Below, one piece after another: positions 48,730 through 57,548 of a DNA stretch of 64,000 nucleotides. A program made the translations under genes and the position numbers. The notes beneath the pieces were generated by a model. The model was given only the letters and a program-made list of their open reading frames with translations. It had not been told where the DNA came from and ran no database searches. Location: the NCBI RefSeq assembly GCF_000819685.1, contig NZ_CDBR01000062.1, positions 60,287-124,286 on the forward strand, written 5' to 3'. Source of the DNA: Aeromonas allosaccharophila. Its GTDB lineage: Bacteria > Pseudomonadota > Gammaproteobacteria > Enterobacterales > Aeromonadaceae. How positions within the stretch are numbered: position 1 is the stretch's first letter; each line of letters opens with the position of its first letter.

Positions 48730-48762
48730 ACCCCGTTTAACCATAAACGGGGTATCTTTTTT
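48730..48762 (+). terminator. Terminator of glnLG
   Basis: Stem ACCCCGTTTA/TAAACGGGGT, loop ACCA, then ATCTTTTTT. Confidence 0.9.
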
Positions 48763-48818
48763 GAAAGCCCCGCCTAGAATGGCAGGCTTTCAAACCTGAC
48801 TCGACGAGGGCGCCAACC

Positions 48819-49820
48819 ATGATTGACAGATCTCTCCCCCTGACCGACCTGCACCGCCATCTGGACGGCAACATCCGCCCGCAAACCATCCTCGAGCTGG
48901 GTCGCCAACACAATATCCAGCTGCCCGCCTTCGAGCTGGAAGCGCTGCGCCCCCACGTGCAGATCGTCGAGAACGAACCGAGTCTGGTTGCCTTCCTGAA
49001 GAAACTGGACTGGGGTGTGGCGGTGCTGGCCGACTACGACGCCTGCCGCCGGGTCGCCTACGAAAACGTGGAAGATCTGCTGCGCGCCGGTATCGACTAT
49101 GCCGAGCTGCGTTTCAGCCCGGCCTACATGGCGATGGCCCACAAGCTGCACCCGCAGGGCGTAGTGGAAGCCATCATCGACGGCGTGGCCGCTGGCAGCC
49201 GCGACTTCGGCATCAAGACCAATCTGATCGGCATCATGAGCCGCACCTTCGGCACCGAGCAGTGCAATCAGGAGCTGGCCGCCTGTCTGGCTCACCGCGA
49301 CAAGCTGGTGGCCATCGATCTGGCCGGTGACGAGCTGGGCTTCCCGGGCACCCTCTTTACCGACCACTTCCGCAAGGTGCGCGATGCGGGCCTGCGCGTC
49401 ACGGTGCACGCCGGTGAAGCCGCTGGCCCCGAGAGCATGTGGCAGGCCATTCGCGAGCTGGGCGCCGAACGTATCGGCCACGGCGTCAAAGCGATTCAGG
49501 ATCCGGCCCTGATGGCCTATCTGGCCGAACACCGCATCGGCATCGAATCCTGTCTCACCTCCAACGTCCAGACCACCACAGTAGCGAGCCTGACCGAACA
49601 CCCGATCCGCCAGTTCCTGGCCGCCGGTGTGCTGGCCTGCCTCAACACCGACGATCCGGCAGTGGAAGGGATCGACCTGCCCCACGAATATGAGGTGGCC
49701 GCTCCGGCCGCTGGCATGACGGCGAGCGAGATCCGCACCGCCCAGCAGAACGGCCTGACCCTGGCCTTCCTGAGCGATAGCGAGAAAGCCGAGCTGAGCG
49801 CCCGCGCTGCCAGCCGCTGA
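48819..49820 (+). CDS. add: Adenosine deaminase
   Basis: 333 residues, amidohydrolase-fold zinc enzyme making inosine from adenosine. Motifs: zinc ligands in [29 protein letters not shown] with catalytic Glu, RIGHGVKA, and [19 protein letters not shown] seven bases upstream of ATG. Independent unit with its own terminator. Confidence 0.96.
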   Translation: MIDRSLPLTDLHRHLDGNIRPQTILELGRQHNIQLPAFELEALRPHVQIVENEPSLVAFLKKLDWGVAVLADYDACRRVAYENVEDLLRAGIDYAELRFSPAYMAMAHKLHPQGVVEAIIDGVAAGSRDFGIKTNLIGIMSRTFGTEQCNQELAACLAHRDKLVAIDLAGDELGFPGTLFTDHFRKVRDAGLRVTVHAGEAAGPESMWQAIRELGAERIGHGVKAIQDPALMAYLAEHRIGIESCLTSNVQTTTVASLTEHPIRQFLAAGVLACLNTDDPAVEGIDLPHEYEVAAPAAGMTASEIRTAQQNGLTLAFLSDSEKAELSARAASR

Positions 49821-49843
49821 TCCACACCGGCACTGCAAATAAC

Positions 49844-49867
49844 AACGGCCCACTTCAGTGGGCCGTT
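49844..49867 (+). terminator. Terminator after add
   Basis: Stem AACGGCCCACT/AGTGGGCCGTT, with only a short T-run. Confidence 0.65.
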
Positions 49868-49920
49868 TGCTTTGCGGATTTCTGATGATGGGTAAGCACT
49901 GGGCCAGCAGGCAGATAGCA

Positions 49921-49949
49921 AAAGACCCAAACAGTGTTTGGGTCTTTTG
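49921..49949 (-). terminator. Bidirectional terminator between add and rmuC
   Basis: A perfect 13-bp stem (AAAAGACCCAAAC/GTTTGGGTCTTTT) with 3-base loop and T-runs on both strands, between convergent genes. Confidence 0.88.
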
Positions 49950-49971
49950 TTGATGTCGGTGCAGGTAAAAA

Positions 49972-51312
49972 CTACTCCTGCTCCTTGTCACGCTCCAGTG
50001 CCCGCTCCACCAGCGGCTCTGGCAGGCTCTTGGTCACCTCCACCCCCAGCTCGCGGAAACGCTCGACCTGCGCAATCAGGTTGCCACGGCCGTTGACCAG
50101 CCGTCCCATTGCCTTGTCGTAGCTCTCCTGCGCCTTGTGCAGGCTGCCGCCCATCTGCTGCATCTCCTCGACAAACAGCCGCAGCTTTTCGTAGAGACGA
50201 CCGGCCCGCTCGGCAATCTGGCGGGCATTCTGGTTCTGCCGCTCGTAGCGCCACAGGTTCTCGATGGTGCGCAGCGCCACCATCAGGTTGGTAGGGCTCA
50301 CCAGCAGGATATTGTTGTCGAGGCCGTAACGCACCAGCGAGGGATCGGCCTCCATCGCGGTGAGGAAGGCGGGCTCCACCGCCACGAACATCAGCACATA
50401 GTCGAGGGTGCGCACCCCGGGCAGCTGCTGGTAATCCTTGCGGCCCAGCTCGCGGATATGGTTGCGCACCGAGGCGACGTGCTCTTTCAGCGCCACCGCC
50501 TTCTCCAGCTCGTCATCGGCGTTGTACCAGCGCTCGTAGGCGGTCAGCGACACCTTGGCGTCGATGATGATGTCTTTTTCCTGCGGCAGGTGGACGATGA
50601 CATCGGGCTGGTAGCGCTTGCCCTTCTCCACCTCGATATTGACCTGGGTGTGGTACTCGTGGCCCTCGCGCAGGCCACATTCGCTGAGGATCCGCGCCAG
50701 CACCACCTCACCCCAGTTGCCCTGCTGCTTGCTGTCACCCTTGAGGGCGCGGGTCAGTGCCGCCGCCTCTTCGGTCATGCGGGCATTGAGCTCGGCGAGG
50801 CGCTCCAGCTCGAACTTGAGGCTGTGGCGTTGGGCCGTCTCCTGGGCGTGGGTCTCACCCACCTGACGGCGGAAGCCCTCGAGCTGCTCTTTGAGTGGTG
50901 TGAGCAGCAGATCGAGGCTGTTCTGGTTCAATTCGCGGAAGTTGCCGGAGTTTTGCTCGAAGATCCGGTTGGCGAGGTTCTCGAACTGCTGGCTGAGACG
51001 CTGTTCCGCCTCCTGCTGCAGTTGCAGCTTCTCGGCGGCAGCCAACCGCTCGCTGCGCAGGGTCGCTTCCGCATCCTTGAGGCGGGCGGTGAGCTTGATG
51101 AGCAGGGTCTGCTGCTGATCCAGCTTCTGCTGGCCCTGCATCCGCTCATCCTGCAACTCGTCGAAGCGATCCTGTAGCGCCTGATAACGCTCCTGCCCCA
51201 GCATCAGCTCCTGAGCCTGCGCCGTGGCGGCACTCCGCCCGATCAGCCAGCCAAGTCCGAGGGCCAGCACGGCGGCGGGCAACAAGATCCCCCAGAGCCC
51301 GGGGTCGATCAT
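49972..51312 (-). CDS. rmuC: DNA recombination protein RmuC
   Basis: 446 residues. N-terminal membrane helix (about residues 5-24), a long coiled coil (about 35-200), then the RmuC nuclease-like core with GNWGEVVLARILSECGLREG, DVIVHLPQEKDIIIDAKVSLTAYERW and PTNLMVALRTIENLWR. Implicated in limiting recombination at inverted repeats. It begins inside the end of the upstream 71-codon gene (ATGA overlap). Confidence 0.95.
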   Translation of the reverse strand: MIDPGLWGILLPAAVLALGLGWLIGRSAATAQAQELMLGQERYQALQDRFDELQDERMQGQQKLDQQQTLLIKLTARLKDAEATLRSERLAAAEKLQLQQEAEQRLSQQFENLANRIFEQNSGNFRELNQNSLDLLLTPLKEQLEGFRRQVGETHAQETAQRHSLKFELERLAELNARMTEEAAALTRALKGDSKQQGNWGEVVLARILSECGLREGHEYHTQVNIEVEKGKRYQPDVIVHLPQEKDIIIDAKVSLTAYERWYNADDELEKAVALKEHVASVRNHIRELGRKDYQQLPGVRTLDYVLMFVAVEPAFLTAMEADPSLVRYGLDNNILLVSPTNLMVALRTIENLWRYERQNQNARQIAERAGRLYEKLRLFVEEMQQMGGSLHKAQESYDKAMGRLVNGRGNLIAQVERFRELGVEVTKSLPEPLVERALERDKEQE

Positions 51313-51524
51313 TTGCGGCTCCGCTGACGCAGGAACAGTTCGAGATAGCGGTTAACCAGAATCCAGATCACCACGTAGATGAGGTAGGCGGCCAGCACCA
51401 CCCACTTGTGGGTGTTGACGCCGGTATCGAGCTCGGCGAACTCGATATCCTTGATGCGGCAGTAGGCCCACATCAGCAGGGGAAAGACATAGAGCAGGGA
51501 CGCACGCCAGAGAAATAGCCACAT
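51309..51524 (-). CDS. Small two-helix membrane protein
   Basis: 71 residues with two predicted membrane helices (about 4-20 and 42-60), a loop RIKDIEFAELDTGVNTHKW, and a basic C-terminus (RQRSRK). Its stop overlaps the rmuC start by four bases, so it is likely cotranscribed and coupled. No family recognised. Confidence 0.7.
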   Translation of the reverse strand: MWLFLWRASLLYVFPLLMWAYCRIKDIEFAELDTGVNTHKWVVLAAYLIYVVIWILVNRYLELFLRQRSRK

Positions 51525-51636
51525 ATGTTTTCATTCAACCACGTAAAAAGACCCGCCTAGCTTACACAAGGGCAACTGCGCTTGCGATCCTGACGGCCGC
51601 TATTCTCTGGCCTGCTTCCCGAAACTTCGATAAAAT

Positions 51637-51652
51637 TAACCCCTAATAGGTA
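51637..51652 (+). promoter_or_regulatory. NarP/NarL-like 7-2-7 site upstream of napF
   Basis: TAACCCC-TA-ATAGGTA. The right heptamer is a perfect TACYYMT on the other strand (TACCTAT); the left one is degenerate. It lies 13 bp upstream of the napF start, unusually close. Confidence 0.4.
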
Positions 51653-51664
51653 TCAGGGGCGAGC

Positions 51665-52186
51665 ATGACTCACTATTTCCTCCGTTGGCTGACACAAGGT
51701 TGGCAAGCTTCCCGCAAGCCCGCCGTGGTTTGCCATGAAGCGCGCCCGCCATGGGCCATCGAGGAGTCCCAGTACCTCTCCCTCTGCACCCGCTGTGGCG
51801 AGTGTTTCAAGGCCTGCCCGCGCGGTCTGCTCAAACCGGCCACCCAGGAGGAGTACGAGGGGAGCCCGATCGCCGGCACCCCGGTGCTCGATCTCGCCTG
51901 CGGCCAGTGCAGCTACTGCGGCAGCTGCGCCAGAGCCTGTCCCACCGGCGCCCTCGACCTGCAACTGGGCCGTCAGGTGCAGACCCGGGTGCAGATTGAG
52001 GAGAGCTGTCAGGCACGGCAGGGCTTCTACTGCCTGCTCTGTGAAGATGCCTGCCCCCAGCAGGCGATCAAGGCCACCGCCGACGGCATCAACGTCAATA
52101 TGGATGCCTGCAATGGCTGCGGTGCCTGCGGCCTCGCCTGCCTGCACGGCGCCATCACCCTGATCCGCCAGCCGGGCAGTCGTTAA
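51665..52186 (+). CDS. napF: Ferredoxin-type protein NapF
   Basis: 173 residues with three [4Fe-4S] motifs: CTRCGECFKACP (about 41-52), CGQCSYCGSCARACP (about 79-93) and CNGCGACGLACLHG (about 149-162), plus CLLCEDACP. The N-terminal SRKPAVVCHEARPPWA segment is typical of NapF, which helps mature NapA in the cytoplasm. No other nap gene is in the window, so it stands apart from a periplasmic nitrate reductase operon. Confidence 0.92.
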   Translation: MTHYFLRWLTQGWQASRKPAVVCHEARPPWAIEESQYLSLCTRCGECFKACPRGLLKPATQEEYEGSPIAGTPVLDLACGQCSYCGSCARACPTGALDLQLGRQVQTRVQIEESCQARQGFYCLLCEDACPQQAIKATADGINVNMDACNGCGACGLACLHGAITLIRQPGSR

Positions 52187-52208
52187 AAACCACCTGCGTA
52201 CAAAAGCA

Positions 52209-52230
52209 AAAGGGGCCATCAGGCCCCTTT
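52209..52230 (-). terminator. Bidirectional terminator between napF and nsrR
   Basis: Stem AAAGGGGCC/GGCCCCTTT, loop ATCA; followed on the minus strand by TGCTTTTG. Serves convergent genes. Confidence 0.8.
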
Positions 52231-52258
52231 CACATCTTGTTCGTTATGCCGCGCCCTG

Positions 52259-52711
52259 TCAGGCCATGGTCACAATCGTCTCTTGCTCGATACCCAGCAG
52301 GTGGCAGAGACGGTTGGGATCGCGCACCGCATCGGCCAGGGTGTACTCGCCCAGCACTTCGAGGAAGGCGTTCATAGCGCGGCGCAGGATGCCCTGAATA
52401 CGGCAGCCGCCGGAGAGACGGCAGTTCTCGCGCTTGCAATCGACCGGACAGAGCACATGCTCCATGTCCATCACCACATCCCGCAAATTGATGGAGACCG
52501 CCGAGCGACCGAGGCGGATGCCACCGTGCTTGCCGCGTACCGTCTCGATGTACCCCTTGATGCCAAGCTGGTGCACAATTTTGACCACATGGTTGCGAGA
52601 GATGCCGAAGGTATCGGCCACTTCGGTAATGGTCGACAGACGATCCCCCGGCTGAACCGCCAGGAAGGTCAGGGTACGCAGGGCGTAGTCGGTAAATCGT
52701 GTCAGTTGCAT
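52259..52711 (-). CDS. nsrR: Nitric oxide-sensing repressor NsrR (Rrf2 family)
   Basis: 150 residues. Winged-helix DNA-binding part (MQLTRFTDYALRTLTFLA, GISRNHVVKIVHQLG, TVRGKHGGIRLG) and the iron-sulfur cysteines Cys92, Cys97 and Cys103 (C-x4-C-x5-C), identical in spacing to E. coli NsrR; Cys88 is extra. Its [Fe-S] cluster reacts with NO, derepressing NO-detoxification genes. Convergent with napF, linking both to nitrate/NO metabolism. Confidence 0.95.
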   Translation of the reverse strand: MQLTRFTDYALRTLTFLAVQPGDRLSTITEVADTFGISRNHVVKIVHQLGIKGYIETVRGKHGGIRLGRSAVSINLRDVVMDMEHVLCPVDCKRENCRLSGGCRIQGILRRAMNAFLEVLGEYTLADAVRDPNRLCHLLGIEQETIVTMA

Positions 52712-53057
52712 GGTCGCACTTGCCTCTTACTACAAGCCAGGAATCAGGACGACAACATTGAGCTAAGAGGCAGGAGACAACCGGTTTGCCTCTGTTTGCC
52801 CATTGGTTCGCCAGAGGGGAGGCCTGTCTCTTAATCTGAGTTGCGGAGTGACAGGTTAAGAGCAGCACAACCGGGTGTCGATGAAGATGCACATAAATCG
52901 ACACTTTCTTTGATTGATCGCAAACTTGCCGGGTTAGCCCGGCGTTTACCCGCTTTATGGCGGGTAAATCTCCCGAATAGTCCCCCTCACCAAGCCCCTT
53001 CGACCAGCCGCCATATGGCCCGCGAACCGCCCCTGAATCGACCGGCAGAGTGATGGT
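52712..53057. other. nsrR upstream region with tandem hairpins
   Basis: 345 bp without a gene. Two perfect hairpins lie side by side: GCCGGG/CCCGGC (52928-52943) and TTTACCCGC/GCGGGTAAA (52945-52968), possibly a processed 3' end of the PfkB transcript; no T-run. An 11-base AAGATGCACAT (52884-52894) resembles an NsrR half-site. Confidence 0.5.
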
Positions 53058-53897
53058 TCAGTGGGGCTGTTTCAGCCAGTTTTTCAGCGCAACCGAGGGG
53101 ATGGAGCTCTCGGAGGCGACGGCAAACGCGCCCCAGTCCACCGCGCACTGCAACGCATCCTTGATCGCCATGCCTCGAGCCAGCCCGTGAATGAGGCCGC
53201 CAGCGAAGGCATCCCCCGCCCCCGTGGTATCGACTACCGAGACGGGCCGGGCAGCGACCCGGATCTGCTCCTCACCGTGGATGGCAACCGCCCCCGCCTT
53301 GCCTTCGGTCAGCACCAGCCATTCGAGCTGCTCCCCCGCCAGCTGGCGGGCATGTTGCCAGGGGTCGCTCACCTCGCCGAGATCGGAGCGGGAGGCCACC
53401 AGCACATGGCAGGGGCGGCGCGCCTGCCCCCCTTTAGGATACTGGGCCACCACGAAACTCTTGCCGAGCATCTGGCGCATGTAGCTGATGATGGCGGTGC
53501 CGGGATAGTTCACATAGAGGCAATCCACCCCCTCCAGCGGCAGATCGCCGGGCAGATCGGGACGCCGCGGGCGGCGCAGTATGGTGCGCTCGCCGGTGGA
53601 GTCCACCAGGATCAGCAGCTCGCCGGTCTCGCCGCCAAAGCGCTCCACATGGCTGCAATCCAGCCCGTAACCGGCCGCCTGCTCCAGCAGCCAGTCGCCG
53701 GTCTCATCCAGCCCGATACGGGAGGCAATGGTCACCTCGTGACCCGCCCATACCAGCCCGATGCCGGTGTTGGCGGCGCCGCCTCCCAGCCTGCGCCCCT
53801 GATCCACATATTGCAGCCGGGCCCCTGCTACCAGCGGTTCGGAGAGGGAGAGCACATGATCACAGTTGAGATTGGCAAGCAGCAGAATGCGGGACAT
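53058..53897 (-). CDS. PfkB-family carbohydrate/nucleoside kinase
   Basis: 279 residues from ATG 53897 (MSRILLLANLNCDHV), GAGG six bases upstream. Ribokinase-like fold: GGGAANTGIGLVWAG near the N-terminus and the C-terminal signature SVVDTTGAGDAFAGGLIHGLA with the catalytic Asp. The substrate cannot be read from sequence. It lies downstream of, and on the same strand as, a CysB-like regulator. It may not belong to the amine cluster. Confidence 0.88.
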   Translation of the reverse strand: MSRILLLANLNCDHVLSLSEPLVAGARLQYVDQGRRLGGGAANTGIGLVWAGHEVTIASRIGLDETGDWLLEQAAGYGLDCSHVERFGGETGELLILVDSTGERTILRRPRRPDLPGDLPLEGVDCLYVNYPGTAIISYMRQMLGKSFVVAQYPKGGQARRPCHVLVASRSDLGEVSDPWQHARQLAGEQLEWLVLTEGKAGAVAIHGEEQIRVAARPVSVVDTTGAGDAFAGGLIHGLARGMAIKDALQCAVDWGAFAVASESSIPSVALKNWLKQPH

Positions 53898-54003
53898 AGA
53901 GACCTCGAACGATGGAGATAGCCCAAAAGAGACAGGCTGAACCCCGAGTAGAGCCCAGCCTGACAGAAGAGACAACCGGCAGCGATCTGGAATCCGATCG
54001 GGA

Positions 54004-54975
54004 TCAATAGATGGGCAGCTCCACCCCGGCCAGCAGCTCGTCGATACGCGCCTGACTCGGCTGCTGCATCACGCTCTGGATCACCTCTTTGGTGAGGTGG
54101 GGCGAGAAGGAGCTGATGAAGTCATACATGTAGTTCTGCAGCAGGATGCTCTTGCTGAAACAGATCTGCGCCGGGCAGGGCTTGAACAGGTGCTCCAGAT
54201 TGATGGAGACCAGCCCGGGGGCATCGGTGTCATTGGCCACCAGCGAGGAGATGATGCCGATGCCAAAGCCCAGCTCCACGTAGCGCTTGATCACCCCGGC
54301 ATCCATCACCGTCATGTAGTAGCTCGGAGTGAGACCAGCCGCTTGAAACACCTCGTCCTGCACCTGACGGCCAGTGGCGCCACTCTCGTAGCTGAGGATC
54401 GGGTAGTGGCAGAGCTGCTCCAGCGTCGGCTTCTTCACCTTGGCCAGCGGGTGATCCTGCGGCACCACCAGCGAGAGGGTCCAGAGGTAGGCGGGCAGCG
54501 CAATCAGCTCCTTGTCGAAGCCAATCTCGTGGGCAACGATGGAGAAATCGGAGTAACCCTTGCTGATCTGCTCCTTGCTCGCCGACATCACCGGATGGAG
54601 GTGGAACGAGATCTTGGGATACTTCTTGGTGAAGTAGGTGACCGACTTGGGCAGCAGGTAGCGGGCGATGGTGTGGGTGGTGTGAATATTGAGGGTGCCC
54701 ACGGTCGGATCCAGATATTCGCGTGAGATCGCCTTGATCTTGCTCTCGATATTGAGCATCGCCTCGGCACACTTGATGATCTCTTCCCCCACCGGCGTGA
54801 TGCGGTGCAGGTGCTTGCCACGGCGCTCGAAGATCCGCACCCCCAGCTCGCTCTCCAGCAGGCCGATCTGTTTGCTGACCCCCGGCTGACTGGTGAAGAG
54901 CGCATCGGAAGCCACGGACACATTGAGGTTGTGGTCCCGGATCGCGATCAAATACTTCAATTGCTGTAGTTTCAA
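54004..54975 (-). CDS. LysR-type regulator, CysB-like
   Basis: 323 residues, full-length CysB subfamily: winged HTH MKLQQLKYLIAIRDHNLNVSVASDALFTSQPGVSKQIGLLESELG, then a periplasmic-binding-like effector domain (TTHTIARYLLPKSV, YMYDFISSFSPHLTKEVI). E. coli CysB starts [20 protein letters not shown], so the relation is clear. It could be CysB itself or a paralogue such as Cbl. Its position among amine-catabolism genes suggests a paralogue, possibly of different effector. Confidence 0.88.
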   Translation of the reverse strand: MKLQQLKYLIAIRDHNLNVSVASDALFTSQPGVSKQIGLLESELGVRIFERRGKHLHRITPVGEEIIKCAEAMLNIESKIKAISREYLDPTVGTLNIHTTHTIARYLLPKSVTYFTKKYPKISFHLHPVMSASKEQISKGYSDFSIVAHEIGFDKELIALPAYLWTLSLVVPQDHPLAKVKKPTLEQLCHYPILSYESGATGRQVQDEVFQAAGLTPSYYMTVMDAGVIKRYVELGFGIGIISSLVANDTDAPGLVSINLEHLFKPCPAQICFSKSILLQNYMYDFISSFSPHLTKEVIQSVMQQPSQARIDELLAGVELPIY

Positions 54976-55158
54976 GGCGTCACACTCTCACACTGGTTTG
55001 GCTCAGACAGGTTTGGCTCAGGCCGGGACGGCAATCAAGCCAGACAAACAGGCCGCCACATGGGCGGCCAGTGTACCATCCGATCCCGACATCTCAGCGC
55101 TTGATCCTTCATTTTGCTACAAAATCTAGCATCCGAAGGGGTGGCTGACAAACCGGGC

Positions 55159-55887
55159 TCAGGCCGCGCCAGCCCGCAGCGGCAGGATCCCCAGAAACTG
55201 CAGCAGCCACTGCATCATGGTCGCCGAATCCACCTCCCCCTCCAGCGAGGAGAGGCTGCTCTGGTAGCGCTCGTCGGGCAACAGGCCACGGCGCCGCTCG
55301 ATCAGCGCCCGGTTGTACTCCACCGAGAACTCCGGATGCCCCTGAATGGCGACGATGTGATCCCCCTGCAAAAACATGAAGTTGGGACAAAAATCATTGC
55401 CCGCCAGCCGGGTCGCCCCCGGCGGCAGCAGGGCCACCTGATCCTGATGGCTGGCCAGAATGCGGATCTGATCTCGCGCCGGCGCCATCCAGGGCGCATC
55501 CGCCAGCATAGGGTGAACCGCCACCCCCAGCCCCCACCCCTTGGTGGACTTCACCACCTCTCCACCCAGTGCCTGGGCGATCACCTGATGACCGAAGCAG
55601 ACACCGGCCAGCTTGACGTCGGCATCGTGCGCCTGGCGGATCCACGCCCGCAACGCCTGAATCCAGGGGATATCGCTGTAAGCATCGTGGCGCGAGCCGG
55701 TGATAAGCCAGGCATCGCACTCGTGCAGATCCTCCGGCAATTCCCCATCAAGAGCCGACCAGACCCGAAATTCCAGTTCGGGGGCCAGGGCCGCGAAGCC
55801 CCTGATAAACATCTCGGAGTAAACGGGGCCAAAACGATCCGCCAGATCGGGATCGAGCCGGTCACAATCGAGAATTCCCAATCGCAT
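55159..55887 (-). CDS. Class I glutamine amidotransferase-like protein
   Basis: 242 residues from ATG 55887 (MRLGILDCDRL), AAAGGA eight bases upstream. GMP-synthase-like GATase fold: nucleophile Cys in LAGVCFGHQVIAQALGG and His/Glu in IQGHPEFSVEY. Such stand-alone GATases hydrolyse gamma-glutamyl or glutamine amides. In a polyamine cluster it could cleave gamma-glutamylated amines, although it is not the PuuD subfamily (inference). Confidence 0.85.
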   Translation of the reverse strand: MRLGILDCDRLDPDLADRFGPVYSEMFIRGFAALAPELEFRVWSALDGELPEDLHECDAWLITGSRHDAYSDIPWIQALRAWIRQAHDADVKLAGVCFGHQVIAQALGGEVVKSTKGWGLGVAVHPMLADAPWMAPARDQIRILASHQDQVALLPPGATRLAGNDFCPNFMFLQGDHIVAIQGHPEFSVEYNRALIERRRGLLPDERYQSSLSSLEGEVDSATMMQWLLQFLGILPLRAGAA

Positions 55888-55970
55888 CTGTTGTTCCTTT
55901 ACAGAGTTCGCCCCCGCCAATCAGCGACCGGCGGGGGCAAAAGGTTAGGCCATGAACACGCGCCAGCGCG

Positions 55971-57467
55971 TCACTTCATGGTCGGCATGGAGAACTCGGC
56001 GCCACTGCGCAGGCTCTGGGGCCAGCGCGCCGTCACCGTCTTCATCCGGGTATAGAAGCGAACCCCGTCCGGCCCGTGCATGTTGAGCGGCCCGAAGATG
56101 GAGCGCTTCCAGCCACCAAAGCTGTGAAACGCCATCGGCACCGGAATGGGGACGTTCACCCCTACCATACCGACCTGTACCCGCGCCGTGAAGTCCCGTG
56201 CGGTGTCGCCGTCACAGGTAAAGATGGCGGTGCCGTTGCCGTACTCGTGTTCGTTGATGAGCCGCAGCGCCGTCTCGTAGTCAGGCACCCGCACGATGGA
56301 GAGCACAGGGCCGAAGATCTCCTCGCGGTAGATACGCATCTCGGGCGTCACCTCGTCAAACAGGCAGCCACCGATAAAGTAACCCTCCTCGTGGTTCAGC
56401 GTGCGGCCATCGACCCGCAGCGCGGCCCCTTCGGCCACCCCCTGATCCACATAACCGCGCACCTTGGCCAGATGCTCCCGGCTGATCAGCGGCCCCATCT
56501 CGTTCTCCGGGCTCTGGCCCAGCCCCGGGCCGACCCGCAGTTTTTCCACCAGCGGCGTCAGTTTGGCCACCAGCGCATCGGCGGTCTCGTCCCCCACCAC
56601 CACGGCTACCGAAATGGCCATGCAGCGCTCGCCAGCCGCCCCATAAGCGGCCCCCATCAGGGCGGAGACCGCCTGATCGAGATCCGCATCCGGCATCACC
56701 ACCATATGGTTCTTGGCGCCGCCCAGCGCCTGTACCCGCTTGCCGTGGGCAGAGGCGGTGGCATAGATGTACTGGGCGATGGGAGTCGAGCCGACAAACG
56801 ACACGGCACCGACCCGCGGATCGGTCAGCAACACGTCCACCACCTCTTTATCACCGTTCACCACGTTGAGCACCCCGTCCGGCAGACCGGCCTCCTTAAG
56901 CAGCTCGGCCATCCGCAGCGAGAGGGAGGGATCCTTCTCGGAGGGTTTGAGGATAAAGGTGTTGCCGCAGGCAATGGCGACCGGGAACATCCAGAGCGGC
57001 ACCATGGCCGGGAAGTTGAACGGGGTGATACCGGCGCAAACCCCAACCGGCTGCATCATGGAGTAGCTGTCCACCCCGCGGCCGACGTTGAGGGAGTGCT
57101 CCCCCTTGAGCAGATGGGGAATGCCGCAGGCAAACTCCACCACTTCCAGCCCGCGGGTCAGCTCACCCTGCGCATCGGAGAAGACCTTGCCGTGCTCGCG
57201 GCTGATGAGCTGAGCCAGCTCGTCCCTGTGCTGCTCCATCAACTCCTTGAAGCGGAAAAAGACCCGGGCCCGCACCAGCGGCGGGGTTTGCGACCAGTCG
57301 GCAAAGGCGCGCTCGGCAATGGCGATCGCCTCCTGACACTCGGCGGCGCTCGACAGCCCGACGCACCCCTGCTGCTTGCCGCAGGCGGGATTGAAGATGG
57401 CCCCCTGGCGCTCGCTGCGACTCTCCTGCAGCTGGCCGTTGATGAAGTTGCTGACCCTGTATGTCAT
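55971..57467 (-). CDS. mmsA: Methylmalonate/malonate-semialdehyde dehydrogenase (CoA-acylating)
   Basis: 498 residues from ATG 57467 ([12 protein letters not shown]), with GGAGG upstream. Aldehyde dehydrogenase fold with catalytic Cys in [32 protein letters not shown] and the C-terminal [16 protein letters not shown] typical of MmsA. It turns malonate semialdehyde into acetyl-CoA (or methylmalonate semialdehyde into propionyl-CoA). Follows the omega-aminotransferase by about 80 bp with an intercistronic hairpin, so the pair should degrade beta-alanine. Confidence 0.95.
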   Translation of the reverse strand: MTYRVSNFINGQLQESRSERQGAIFNPACGKQQGCVGLSSAAECQEAIAIAERAFADWSQTPPLVRARVFFRFKELMEQHRDELAQLISREHGKVFSDAQGELTRGLEVVEFACGIPHLLKGEHSLNVGRGVDSYSMMQPVGVCAGITPFNFPAMVPLWMFPVAIACGNTFILKPSEKDPSLSLRMAELLKEAGLPDGVLNVVNGDKEVVDVLLTDPRVGAVSFVGSTPIAQYIYATASAHGKRVQALGGAKNHMVVMPDADLDQAVSALMGAAYGAAGERCMAISVAVVVGDETADALVAKLTPLVEKLRVGPGLGQSPENEMGPLISREHLAKVRGYVDQGVAEGAALRVDGRTLNHEEGYFIGGCLFDEVTPEMRIYREEIFGPVLSIVRVPDYETALRLINEHEYGNGTAIFTCDGDTARDFTARVQVGMVGVNVPIPVPMAFHSFGGWKRSIFGPLNMHGPDGVRFYTRMKTVTARWPQSLRSGAEFSMPTMK

Positions 57468-57518
57468 GTATCCTCCGTGATAACTGATGTGGTAATTGCG
57501 CTGAGCAAAACAACGCAA

Positions 57519-57538
57519 GGCCCCGCCAGTGCGGGGCC
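57519..57538 (-). terminator. Intercistronic hairpin between aminotransferase and mmsA
   Basis: Stem GGCCCCGC/GCGGGGCC, 4-base loop, followed on the minus strand by TTGCGTTGTTTT. Partial terminator or stabiliser. Confidence 0.55.
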
Positions 57539-57548
57539 ATCAAATGGA

